Assembly: GCA_023091665.1 (NCBI GenBank)
Contig: JALJCQ010000013.1
Span: 1,736,001-1,800,000, forward strand
Length of the DNA: 64,000 nucleotides
Direction of reading: 5' to 3'
From: Pythium myriotylum
Lineage: Eukaryota; Oomycota; Peronosporomycetes; Pythiales; Pythiaceae
Positions 30,920 through 41,310 of the stretch are shown piece after piece. The notes beneath the pieces are model-generated. The model was not told where the DNA came from, searched no databases, and saw nothing but the letters and a program-made list of their open reading frames with translations. Position numbers and translations under genes: made by a program. Numbering within the stretch: position 1 is the stretch's first letter; each line of letters opens with the position of its first letter.

Positions 30920-31576
30920 GACTAGATCCATGCAGCAGAGAGCGTGAGCACGCGCGTCGCCGGCGCCCTCGCGCGTGGGCGGCACCTACTCGTTGGTGTT
31001 TTTTTTTGGTTGGAGAGAAGACAAAAAGCGAGGTGGCGCTTTTTTATTTGACTTTTTTTTTCTTTTTAGTGGAAGAGAAGAAAAAAAGAGAGAATGACCG
31101 GCGCAATGGGCCCGCGGCAACGTCGGCCACGACTTCCAGAGAGCGCGCCGAGGAAACCACGGGCGCAAGCAAAACCGAACAGCGCGGTTAGTTAACCGGC
31201 CCCACCAAACAGCCGCTCCACGGGCGCGGTCATTTATTTCGTTTGCAACATCGATAGTTTTCACTGTGCACGACCCGGCGGACGGGTCGAAAAGTGGTTA
31301 GGGCAGGCGGATGCTGTCAAGGATTGCCGCCGCTCCACTGCAATTGGTGGCTCTTGGAGGCGGCGGCTCTCCACCAGTCAAATATCGGCCGGGCCATGAC
31401 CACCAACCGTTCCAAGTGGGGGACTAAAACCACCGCCGATGATTGGTCGAAACGATGAGCAACCACTTCAACTGCGCAGGGAGAACCGTGATTGGAAGAA
31501 AAGCAGAATGGCGCAAGAAAGATCTTGGCGAGTGAAGAGACACACCCACGTTGAAGAGAAGGCGCCGCGTCGCGTT
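30920..31576. other. Intergenic region upstream of the poly(A)-binding protein gene
   Basis: Contains T-rich and A-rich runs around 30998-31085 (complementary TTTTTTTTTGG and AAAAAAAG stretches), probably promoter or 5' leader of the minus-strand PABP gene. A short hairpin-like sequence GACCCGGCGGACGGGTC is at 31272-31288. No gene is supported. Confidence 0.4.
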
Positions 31577-32829
31577 TTATTCGCGCAGGATGCGAGCAGA
31601 CAAGGAGGCAACGAGTCGGTCTAGTTCATCTGCGATCGCCTGCTGGCCTCGCGGTGGGGGCGCACGCGGGAGGTCGGGAGAGGCCTCGAGCGACAGCTGC
31701 GAGGAGAACCCGTGAGCGAAGAGCCGATCGTGGAAGTGTCGGAATTTGCCCTACAGCGAACGCGTCAGGCCCTCGCGGAACTTCCGGGTCTGAAAGACGC
31801 GTTGACGTACCTGGATGCGGTCTGCACACACTGTGAACACTGGTTTCCCCGACGCGATTGCCTCGGTTGTCATCGAGATGGAATCCGGAGTGGTCACTAT
31901 CCCCGTTGCGTGGTGGAGCATCGCTTCGTACGGATTGGCGCCGTGCCCGTCCCACACGTAGAGCTGGTCGGGGAGAAGCTCACGATTCAGCCGATTCTCA
32001 ATCACCACACGCGCCTATCGAATGCCACTCATGATCAGATAAAACGCCGTTTTGAATGGGACGAACCGTTCTCATTTCTACTCACCTCCTGCGGCGTTCG
32101 GCGCGAAAACGTGACCATTAGCGACGTGGTTGAGCGATTCCTATTCACTAGGCGGAGGACCTGGTCGGTCATCTCACGTACATCCCGCTCGGAGAAAGAA
32201 AAGCCGCGGCACGGGCCACCGATGAGCCATGCGAGGCGAACCTTTTTCTCTAGAAACTGTTCGCCTAGTGCTCTTCTCCACCTGTCTCCTTCGCGCTGGA
32301 GGCTCGCCTGGTCAATCGAACAAACGGTGCCGTGGGTGAAGAAGAGGTTCGCTGGGTGGCTGGTAACTTTCAATGCATCATGGTGCGGCGTGATAACAGC
32401 ATCAAAGAGCCTCAAAGGCACGTGCGGGTGTTGAATTTGGATGTTGAAGACGCCTTCCGCTGCTGTCCACGGTTGGCGGAGCGCAGCGTTCAGAGAGACG
32501 GTCGTCCTGCCACAACCAATCAGGACCCGCTTTCTCGTCGGCTGTCGATCGTCTCGCCCAAGAAGCACGCGCTTCTGTTCATCAGTAGTAGCATATCCGA
32601 AAAATGGATCGCGCGTGAGCCGCGCACCTGCGATCTGAAGTGCGGGAGGCAAGTTGCGGAAATACGCGCTGTCCTTCATCTCCACTCGCACGAGCTGGGG
32701 GGCAACTGGGCTCACGTTGGCGGGGCAGACTTGCCGCAAGTGCGCGTGCAGTCGGCTGCTGAGCGAGAGCGCCTGCTTCTCAGCGCCAGCGGCGCCATTG
32801 CCGAGCACGAGGATGCACACTTCGCGCAT
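31577..32829 (-). CDS. ELM1-like / DUF1022 family protein (GT-B fold)
   Basis: Three exons: 32829-32086, 32014-31811 and 31750-31577, giving 373 aa. The N-terminal half has GNGAAGAEKQALSLSSRL, IGCGRTTVSLNAALR, VFNIQIQHPHVPLRLFDAVITPHHD and FFTHGTVCSID. It then shows WLIGGPCRGFSFSE and LMVTFSRRTPQE. The second half contains YVWDGHGANPYEAMLHHATGIVTTPDSISMTTEAIASGKPVFTV. This is the pattern of the bacterial and plant ELM1/DUF1022 family, related to GT-B glycosyltransferases. Plant ELM1 recruits the dynamin DRP3 to mitochondria, while bacterial members are uncharacterised. No targeting signal is evident. Function here is open. Confidence 0.8.
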
Positions 32830-33008
32830 GACGAGCTCTATTCTTCACAGTGATCCGTGTCACTATTTGGAGGATTCAGACGGCAAACAAAAACGAAAAG
32901 CATGGAGAATGGATATGTATGAGATTGAACAGTTGAACAATCAGCTAGAAAGCAAACCATGTAGTGCGAAAGACGAAGCAGTTCGCTGCAAACGACTTCA
33001 GCCGATGC

Positions 33009-34394
33009 CTACTCGTCGTCATCGCTTTCCTCTTCCGCGTTTTCGAGCCACTCGACAAACGGCTTCAGCAGAGCCGACAGCTTCTTGCCCTGCTCCTCAG
33101 TGACCTCCCAGTGGCCAAACTCCTTGCGCGCATCAGCCCAGGCGACGAGAGTCTCCTCCTCAAGCAGGTCCTCATCGTAGAGTAGCTTCAGCACGATTGG
33201 GTACGAGGAGAGCATGTTAGGGTGGACAACCGCGCAGAAGTGTTCAGTCAGAGCGATGAGCTGGTTCTGCGCGAGCGTGCCCTGGACAATCTTCTCCATC
33301 ACAGGAGCGTACTTGGCAACCTGGTTGCTCGAGAGGATCTCCTTGGTAAAGGCCGCTCGGAAGAAGATCACGAGACGATCATTGATAGGGAGGGCGGCGT
33401 ACGTCTGCTGGCGGCAAAGTTCTTCGAAGATCTCGGACTCGGAATGACTCTCCGTCAAAAAGCGTTGAAGGTTAGCAACGGCTGACTCGATGGCGTTCTC
33501 ATCATCGACTTCCAAGTTGTCGAGTGTGGCAACAACTTCATCATCGTCGTCCTCCGCCTTGGCGGCATCCGCCGCCATCGCTGCTCGAGCGGCAACTTCG
33601 ATGGCCTCAGCCTCGGCGGCACGAGCCGCGACAGCTTCTGGCGAGAGATCCGTGTGCCACTCAATCTCATCATCCGAGTCACCGTCTTCGTCGCTCTTGT
33701 TCTTCTTCTCCTTCTTCTCCTTTTTCTCCTTCTTCTCTTTCTTCTCCTTCTTCTCCTTGCCATCCTTGTCCTTCTTCTCTTTCTTCTCCTTCTTCTCCTT
33801 ACCATCCTTGTCCTTCTTCTCTTTCTTCTCCTTCTTCTCCTTGGTCGAGGACTCCTCCTTTTCCGGCTCGTCGTCTCCCTTCTTCTTGTCCTTCTTGTCC
33901 TTCTTCTTCTTGTCTTTGTCTTCCCCGTTCTTCTTGGCATCACGCTTAACCGCCGCGTGCTCCTTCAAGATAAAGGTCGTGAGCTTATGGTTCATGTCCA
34001 CCGGCTCAACAGCACCACATGCGTAGCACTTGTGGAAGATCATTTGACCCTTGAACTTGTACTTGGTTTCCGGGAGACGACACTGAGGGCAGAGCACAAA
34101 CCCTTCAATGTACTTGGACAGATGCTGCTGCATCATGCTGGCCTCGAAGGCGCCGTTGACGATCGCACGGTCATTCTTCTCGTCGTACTTGGACTGCGCG
34201 CCGAGTTCGCAGCCGAAGAACTTGCAGACTTCGGCGGTCGAGCGGTGGAGCGAGGTTGCCAAGTCGGCGCAGTTGACCACGAGCGTCTTGATACCGTTAC
34301 CGCGGCCTTCAATCTTTGCAATCAGACGAGGCATCTTGTAGCGGTACTCCGGGTCTTCCACGGACTGCGTGCCGGCAATGTTAATGAACGACAT
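33009..34394 (-). CDS. Translation initiation factor eIF5
   Basis: One exon of 461 aa. Residues 1-150 are the GTPase-activating domain, with the start MSFINIAGTQSVEDPEYRYKM, the arginine finger RYKMPR region and the zinc cluster CPQCRLPETKYKF...CYACG. The C-terminal W2/HEAT domain ends EFGHWEVTEEQGKKLSALLKPFVEWLENAEEESDDDE. eIF5 stimulates GTP hydrolysis by eIF2 at the start codon and bridges eIF2, eIF1 and eIF3. The linker (about 175-245) is an unusually long Lys/Glu run built from KEKKEKKEKKDKDG units. Poly-Lys or poly-Leu frames on the other strand and in other phases are its shadows. Confidence 0.95.
   Translation of the reverse strand: MSFINIAGTQSVEDPEYRYKMPRLIAKIEGRGNGIKTLVVNCADLATSLHRSTAEVCKFFGCELGAQSKYDEKNDRAIVNGAFEASMMQQHLSKYIEGFVLCPQCRLPETKYKFKGQMIFHKCYACGAVEPVDMNHKLTTFILKEHAAVKRDAKKNGEDKDKKKKDKKDKKKGDDEPEKEESSTKEKKEKKEKKDKDGKEKKEKKEKKDKDGKEKKEKKEKKEKKEKKEKKNKSDEDGDSDDEIEWHTDLSPEAVAARAAEAEAIEVAARAAMAADAAKAEDDDDEVVATLDNLEVDDENAIESAVANLQRFLTESHSESEIFEELCRQQTYAALPINDRLVIFFRAAFTKEILSSNQVAKYAPVMEKIVQGTLAQNQLIALTEHFCAVVHPNMLSSYPIVLKLLYDEDLLEEETLVAWADARKEFGHWEVTEEQGKKLSALLKPFVEWLENAEEESDDDE
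33699..33851. repeat. Imperfect tandem repeat encoding the eIF5 Lys/Glu linker
   Basis: A TTCTTCTCC-based array with longer units that include CCATCCTTGTCC at about 33761 and 33803, about 42 bp apart. It lies in frame inside the eIF5 coding region and encodes repeated KEKKEKKEKKDKDG segments. Arrays of this kind often vary in copy number between strains. Confidence 0.75.
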
Positions 34395-35077
34395 GGTGGC
34401 GGGGTTTCTTTAGTGATCGGGGTCTTTGGGGTCGTGGCAAAAGGCAGCTCGCTTTTATAAGTCGGGCTGGGTCTTCCGCTTGTCGAGGGTATTACGCGAC
34501 GCTTTTTTTCTCTTCCACGTTGAATCCTTCGTTTCCAACTGAAGCCAAGTAAACGACGGAATTTTCAAACGCATGCACCGCGGAGTCGCTAGGGGCACTG
34601 TGTTCGTCGCTGGGAGTGGCGCCGACGCTCGGGAGCTGGGGACTGCTGGGGGTCGCGAGGAGAGGAGGCTCTTGCACGGGGTCCAAGAGCAAGCGGCGGG
34701 CGGCACGGATGCGGCGCGGTCTCGGTCTTTGAGAGTGGGGAGAGCTGTTTCGCCACGGCGGAGACGAGAGGGTCCGTTGATTGATTGGTTTGTTTTTGGA
34801 GTGCCTCGGCATCAGGAGGCGAGGAGGGGCGACGAGGCTTTGGATCGTGCAAACAAAGGTGAGTTCGAAAACCAGAGAGTGGTCATCCCGCCCCAACGGC
34901 TTCGTTGGGTGAGGTGGCTCTCCCACAAAGAGGAACCGTCACTCACCACAAAGCCTCGGAAACTGCAGTATCAACTTTGGGAGAGTGATGGTTCCCTTCT
35001 ATTCGCTTTGAGAGGGATTCACGATGGCTCAGAATCTGATCGGAGCCTGTCATATTCACCATTCAGCAGCGAGCACC
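34395..35077. other. Intergenic region between divergent eIF5 and ankyrin genes
   Basis: Overlapping frames occur on both strands (about 34455-34926 minus and 34573-35217 plus), but I find no domain or consistent splice structure. It may hold a short unrecognised gene; nothing is strong enough to call. Confidence 0.35.
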
Positions 35078-35709
35078 ATGGCGAATATCTGGATCAAGGC
35101 GAGCGACGGCGACATCGACGCCGTGAAGCAGTTCATCGCGGACGGCGGCGACGTGAACATCAAGGACGAGTACGGCTACACGCCGCTGTGAGTTGCACGG
35201 CTCTGCGATGCAATTGAGGCCACGAAGACGCTGACCGCAGTCGCGATAGGCAAGCTGCAGTGAGCTACAGCCACGTCGAGCTGGTGCAGTATCTGATCGC
35301 TAGTGGCGCCAGCGTCACGCTCGGTGGGTGACTCGACGGAATCCTCTTCTGTGCGGATGGGCGGTGCTGACCGAGAACCACGTTGCTAGCTGACAACGAC
35401 CTCGACACGCCACTGCATCGAGCCGAGAGTGTCGAGGTGGCGAAGATTCTCCTCCAGCACGGCGCAGAGCTGAACGCGCGGAACTCAGAGGGCCAGACGG
35501 TGAGTGGGATTGCAGCTGGCTCATAGCGAGTCGTCTTCTCTCGCAGGAAGTAACGACGGGACTCTTGTCTCCAGCCCTTCGATTCGGCGATTGAGGAAGA
35601 GCACAGTGAACTGATCGCGATGTATGAAGCCCTCGGCGCCGAGAAGTCCGACGTGAAGGAGGATGACGACGAGGAGCTAGGGCAGTGGAATGAGGAGATG
35701 GAGAGCTAG
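35078..35709 (+). CDS. Small ankyrin-repeat protein
   Basis: Four exons: 35078-35187, 35250-35323, 35390-35499 and 35575-35709, giving 142 aa. Ankyrin repeats are visible: DGDIDAVKQFIADGGDVNIKDEYGYTPLQAAVSYSHVELVQYLIASGASVTL and DNDLDTPLHRAESVEVAKILLQHGAELNARNSEGQTPFDSAIEEEHSELIAMYEALG. The last 20 residues are very acidic (EDDDEELGQWNEEMES). Each intron cuts the repeats in phase with the protein, which supports the model. It resembles small eukaryotic and fungal ankyrin proteins of the YAR1 type, a ribosome-assembly chaperone; that identity is only suggestive. Confidence 0.8.
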
Positions 35710-35825
35710 ATCTAACAGCGTCGGCATGTGCGCGCACTCACAAGGTTAATAGAAGACCGTCGTTGGGAGTTATGGCTACCCTCAGAATGTCACTAAATCA
35801 GTGCATTTCTCGTCTGAGTGACGGT

Positions 35826-35848
35826 TCATTGATTCCCATTTTCAAAAT
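35826..35848 (+). promoter_or_regulatory. Candidate oomycete-type initiator plus flanking promoter region
   Basis: The sequence TTCATTGATTCCCATTTTCAAAA, about 30-50 bp before the ATG at 35879, resembles the TCATTYY initiator followed by the CAWTTT-type flanking element described for oomycete core promoters. The match is by eye and the motif is short. Confidence 0.4.
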
Positions 35849-35878
35849 TCGGACTGCAGCCTTTCACCATTGGCGGCG

Positions 35879-38257
35879 ATGGCGGATGCGCAGGAGATCT
35901 ATCGCCGCTTCTGCGCGGCGCCGCTGCGTCTGAGGACGAAACCGTCGCCGCCGCCGAGTGCCGCGGCGCTTTCTGATTCCGACGAGTCGCCGACGCACGC
36001 TCCACGCAAAGATCCGGCGACGGAGAACCAGGCGACGGAGGCTGCTTTGGAGCTACTGGAAGAACGCATCCAGCTCGAATGCCGAGTGGACGATGCGCCC
36101 AAACCACTCACCGTACTCCCTCGAAGAGTGGCCAAGAAGAAGGCCCCGCTGCGGCGACCGCGTTCAAAAGCAGTTGAGCCAGCTCCTGTGTTGTCGCCCC
36201 CACAAGAAGTCGCGCCGAAGAAGCACAAACGCGTGACGAGGGCAGTCGCGATGGTGAACAGCAACACGGGCGGCGTCTGCATTGACACGCCTACGAAAGC
36301 GGCTGCGCCTCCGAAGCGTAGCCGCAAGGCCGCCCATCCACCGGAATCGAATGGTGAGATTAGCGATGTCAATATGGAAGACGCTGACAAAGAAAACGTG
36401 TCCCTCTCGAGAAACATTATGGATGCATTTGAGGAAAGCGATGGGGCGCTGTCAGATGTGGCAATAAAGGAGAAACCGAAGCGGCACGAACGACAGAAGC
36501 CCATCCCACGACCGAGGCAAACAAGAAAGCCGTCTCGGACTGCGGCGAAATCACGAAAGCCAACACCTAGTCACGAACCAACTCGCAGAAGCAGTCGCCT
36601 ACAACAGTCGCAGCCAAGGGATCTTGAAGATGAAGCGGTAACCATCAAGCAACTTGATTCCGGTGGTGATACGGACTCTGCGCATTTTCCGCTGTCGCGT
36701 GAGGTGGACTCAACGGCGGAAATTATACCCTCCAAGCCACCACCCGTTGTTGATGTGCATAGTGAATTCTGCGGGCCACTGCTGGAGACCAGAACAACTT
36801 CTGGGGCTCTATTTGCCTTATGGTTCAGCGCTCTCGGGTTTGAGGTTGAGGAGTGCAGCTCAGGTGATATCCAAATTCTTCTCGATATTTTGCGCGCCAT
36901 CTACTCCATCTGCATTGGGATCTGTCAGTGCGAAGCGCTTGCAAGATCACAAGACAATGACGATCAGCGATTCTCCGATGAGCCGCGTGAGTCATTGGAG
37001 GAGAAAAAGGAAATGAAGAAGAAGAAGGTTGTTCGATTCCGGCATTTTGACCTCTCGACCCTCAATTTGAGTTACATCGACGATGAGACAGCCGCAGCTG
37101 TGGTGGAAGAATTACTCCGCAAGTACGTCGAGATCAGGGGTATTCTGACTGAGCTATGTGATTGGCAACATTATTCAGCTAAGGCGGCAAAGTTTGCCCA
37201 CATTGTGGGTATTCTGAACGACACTGATCGACTTGCAGCACAGAGCGGGGGCAAAGGGATGGTTGCGAGTGCTTTTTTCTCAATGTCGAAGTTCCAGCAC
37301 GATGAAATTCGAGCATGCCAGCCGTTTTTCAGTCGAGAGTTCGCCAAGCTGTCTTCGTTTGATTCAGCGTCATCCAAGTTTCTAGAAGGAATGTTCTCGT
37401 CGTTGATTTCTTCCCTCGCCAGGTTTCGATTACGAGAACTCTTTCTTCCCTTTGAACCGAGTGCTCTTCTCGATGAAGGAGAACAACTGCACATAGCAAC
37501 ATACGAGCATCAAGATTTCGGTGCTGCAATCCATCGTGCGCTCAAGGAGACACACCACTTCCATACCCTGGTGGCTCCAATTCTCGCCGTGATTGAGAAG
37601 CCCGAGACTAGCATCCAAGATGACCCGAGCTCGCGAGACGAGGCAGTAATGCAGGCAATTGCCTCTGTGGCTGTGGAGGATCTGATCCATGTTGAGCGAT
37701 ACATTCTTGCCAGTCGGTACCTTCGGCTTAGCTTCGGCCGATGTATCCTCCTTGACAACGATGGCGACACTGAGGCATGTCAAATGCGTGCGAATCTCGA
37801 GCAACTTTGTGCAATTGCGAAGCGGTAAGTAAGAGCTCTCTGTCGTGTCGATTGCAATCTCGTAACCTCATTGCTTCCAGGTTACATTTCGAAGATGAGG
37901 CCCACTTTTTCCCACTTGCTTCAATTGAAGACTTTGTCCGGGATTTGGAGAGAAGGGAACCGGCTTTGATAGTGGTGGAGAATGCGCTCCAAGGAATTTC
38001 CTTACCACATTACGGTGAGATCTGCGTGAAGACTGACGTTTCCCACATCCTGGCTCAATCGTGTGCTTTATCCAGACCCAGAAGCTCCATGTGTTGAGTG
38101 TAACGAAATCGTGACTCGTCGTCAACAGTCTGAGGCGATTTCATGCATCAGCTGTGAAGGCCGCTTTCACTTGAAGTGCCTCGATCTACCCCTAAGTTTT
38201 GCCCAGTTTGCTGGGAGCTACACTTGTCCGTCTTGCTACCTCGGAAGAACCCGATAG
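35879..38257 (+). CDS. Large nuclear protein with C-terminal PHD finger
   Basis: Three exons: 35879-37824, 37881-38014 and 38076-38257, giving 753 aa. The first about 270 residues are basic and disordered, with many KR-rich stretches, SP sites and nuclear-signal-like clusters (KRSRKAAHPP, RKPSRTAAKSRK). The middle (about 300-640) is helical and shows no family I recognise. The last 60 residues hold a PHD-type finger, CVECNEIVTRRQQSEAISCISCEGRFHLKCLDLP...YTCPSC, with the C4HC3 spacing. PHD fingers commonly read histone H3 tails, so a chromatin role is likely (inference). Convergent with the transposase-derived gene, 160 bp apart. Confidence 0.75.
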
Positions 38258-38417
38258 AATATCCTGTCCACAATTCCCCACGTTTCATAACATAGAAGAC
38301 AATGTGAACCCAACCTTGTCGATCACACACCAGTCTCGATGTCATGTATAACTATGAATAACCCCGATTTCTCAGAGAACCTCATGACCTTAACCCTTCC
38401 TACAAAAAGAAATCCTC

Positions 38418-41026
38418 TCATACAACCTTCGACAAGAGCTTTTTAACCTTTGGACGGGGGCCAGGCTTTCTCTTCACATTCGGGTCCTGGACGTACAACT
38501 CTTCGAGAGGAATCGTTAGGCTCTCATCGACCTCGAGAGTAGCAGACTCAAGTGGCCACGGCGTGAAGCCGACTTCGTAGCACGTCTTATAGTGCTCAAC
38601 AGAGAATACTTTCGCATTGTACAGCGAGTCGATGCGACGACGGTTGAGTTCCGCTGCGTGGATGCCGTGAACGCATGGAAAGAGGCGGTCTTGCCACTCC
38701 AGACAAGTGCACTCCCAATCGAGAAGATTGACGTGACGCCACGTGTCATGACTCGAAGGTGATAGTTGAGCCAAGGAACGGACCATAAAGGTGCCGTTCG
38801 AGCATGGCACGGACTAAATCGCACACCACGACTTATCAGTGAAGCGTCATGTCAGTGAAATGCACAACAACTTACCTCGCATCGCTGGCTTCCTTGAAGA
38901 ATCTGCTCAAGCTGGTAAAAACGCTTGGGTACGAGTTCGGGCAGCGGGCGCTGCTCAACCGACTTGCGACGCGAGTGGAAGTTCTCAGCAATTTTCATGA
39001 AGTAACGATTGAAAACAAGGAGAGGTTGAGACGATCGGGGAAGCTCATCGCCAAACCACTGCTTGAGAACAGGAATGGATGTGGGAGCTGCAATTGTGGC
39101 CGATCCGATTGACCCTGGTTTTGAGGCTGCTGATTGTTTGCAATCTTCGAGGTTAGACAAATCCGACGAGATGACACCATAAGTGGGCTTCTTGAAGGCT
39201 TCGAGGAACGCGTATTTTACCCAGCTGGGGCGATTGAGACTGTCAAGAAAGTTGACCACAGCTTCATTTGTAAGCGCGAGCTCTTGGCGAATGTGCTTAT
39301 ACTCAGCCTCACTCTCGCAACGAGCCAAATCATAAATGCGCTGCTTCTTGTCTTCCGGAAGCGGCAACTTCTTGTTCATTACGAGCTCCTCTTCAACCAA
39401 ACGACGAACGCACAAATGATGGCTTGCATGCGGCCAAACCGTATGTACTGCTTGTTGGAGACCGTTTGTACGGCCGGCGAAGACGGTATACTCGTTCCAG
39501 CCGCCAACCATCGAGAGATTATGGCTGTTTTGCAGTGTGGACAGGAACCACATCCAGTTCTCCTGGTTCTCGACAGTGACAAGAGCCACAGCGAAGACCA
39601 CGACCTGATCGTTATGATCCTTCGTAGAAGCGTACAGGTACACACCGGAGACCGCATCGTCGCTTTCCTCTTCCACCGTATCAGGGATCGCGCCCTTGGC
39701 TTCCATCTCACCCCACAACATAGGGCGAATTCGGTCGAGCGCAATCACCTTCTGGCAGTATTTCATAGCATGCATTGTTGGCGCAGGCATTACCATTGCT
39801 CGCTTGAATGCGCCTCGCTCGTCGACATCAAGCAAGTACTTCGTATCGGGATTCTTTTCAACGATGAGATCAAAGTAGCTCTTGAGACGTTGGAAAGACG
39901 AGCGAATGGACTTGATGCGGTTCATCTGGATTTGACGCTTGATGCGCGACGCCATCATATGGTTGATTGTATGCCCGCGGCTGAGAAGAATACGCTTGAT
40001 AAGCTTACCATCCAGCTTGGACATAGCAATTGCGGACGATGGGTACTTGTCCAGTTCTTCATTGACCATGCGGCACAGCACGTTCGTCGATAGCGTCGTG
40101 TTGCGCTGTGGACGAGGCTTAGGCTTGTCGCCGGCACCACCTTCTCCATTTTCGGCGTTGGCTTCATCCCCGGGCTCACCACCAGGCGGTGCGCCTGACA
40201 AGTTCAGTCTTGACCCGATGTACTTGTAGTGGTTGTGCAGAAAACACGCCCGGGTGATCTTCCAGGCTGGTCCAAGTCCGAATCCATTGATGTAGAAAGG
40301 GCATTGAAGCTGCTCAACGGGCGTATTGGGGTCGAAGAATTGCTGTCCGTGGAGCTTCTTGCACTTGTACTTCACGTTACCGCCACCGTCGGCGCGAGAA
40401 CTGGACCCAGCGACGTACAACTGGAACCCTCGCTCCATGGCAAACTGTTTGCATCGTTCCTGGAGCGCCTTTTGCGATGGGAAGACGTCTGTGCCACAAC
40501 CGGCAGCTTTGGAACCACCTCGCTTCTCGTAGGCGACGCCGTACTCGCTCGAGGACGCATCCTCGCCCACGTCGATGGTCGCATTGAGCAGGCCCAGAGC
40601 ACGCGCTTCAGCGACGTCGCTCGCATCTAGCCGACTGTAGAGAGTGGGGTTGACAGCCGGCTCGGACGCCGAGACTGGTGCATTCGGGAGGATCTTGAGC
40701 AAGTCCTTGCCGGCAGCTTCGTCTTTGACAGCGAGCTTGGGTGCCTTCCGCTTGCCCTGGCCAGCAGCAGCGCCGGGGCCTCGTCCGCCCGCGCGTTTCT
40801 TGTTGCCAGGGCCGAGCAGGCCCGCTGCGTCGTCTTCGTCGGCGGCAGGCGGCGCTGCGTCCTCGGCGATGGCCGCGGCCGCGGTCAGCGAGGCCACGGG
40901 CGAGGCGGCGACGTTGGGCGAAAGCGAGGAGCTCCTGGCGGTGGTGGCGGACGCGACGGCGGCGACGGTGGCGAGCCGCGCGGTGGCGTCGGCCGGCGGC
41001 GTGGCGGTGGGCGTGCTTCCCGCCAT
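38418..41026 (-). CDS. MULE/FAR1-like transposase-derived protein with SWIM finger, probably domesticated
   Basis: Two exons, 41026-38876 and 38813-38418, giving 848 aa. After a low-complexity Ala-rich start (about 1-110), residues about 165-265 form a FAR1/FLYWCH-like zinc domain (VKYKCKKLHG...LQCPFYINGFG...CFLHNHYKY). The central part follows the MULE transposase fold: VIALDRIRPMLWGE (about 427), VVVFAVALVTVENQENWMWFL and WPHASHHLCVRRLVEEE. The C-terminal SWIM finger is WECTCLEWQDRLFPCVHGIHAA (about 748). At the position of the second catalytic Asp (usually xxDR) the sequence reads VFAGRTNGL, so the catalytic set looks incomplete. No terminal inverted repeats are seen around it. It is probably a host transcription regulator of the FAR1/FHY3 kind. 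Confidence 0.75.
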
Positions 41027-41310
41027 TTTCGCCCCCTTTCTTTATTCAAACGCAGGCGCTTCAAGTCGCCGCGCGGCTTCTAAGTAAGTAATGCGCTTGA
41101 GGTACTGAGGGCCGCGGAATCGCGAATGGCGCCTTGTTACTGAGACAAGAAGGGAGGACAGGCCCCGAGAAGCGATGGCGAGGTCATCCCTCCCGGAGGC
41201 GTCGATTCAATGAATTGAGTGAGGAGATGGGACGAGAACGTCCGGTAAGAACCGACAGCACTTCCATAACCGGTTTTATGGGAAGCTGCCCCATCATATC
41301 CATCGCCATC

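Noticed and set aside
33699..33851. Tandem TTCTTCTCC array as an intergenic microsatellite
   Set aside because: It lies in frame inside eIF5 and encodes its charged linker, so it is listed as a coding repeat.
33654..34460. Plus-strand frame with long leucine runs, resembling a membrane protein
   Set aside because: It is the mirror of the Lys/Glu repeat of eIF5. The eIF5 frame has complete family homology.
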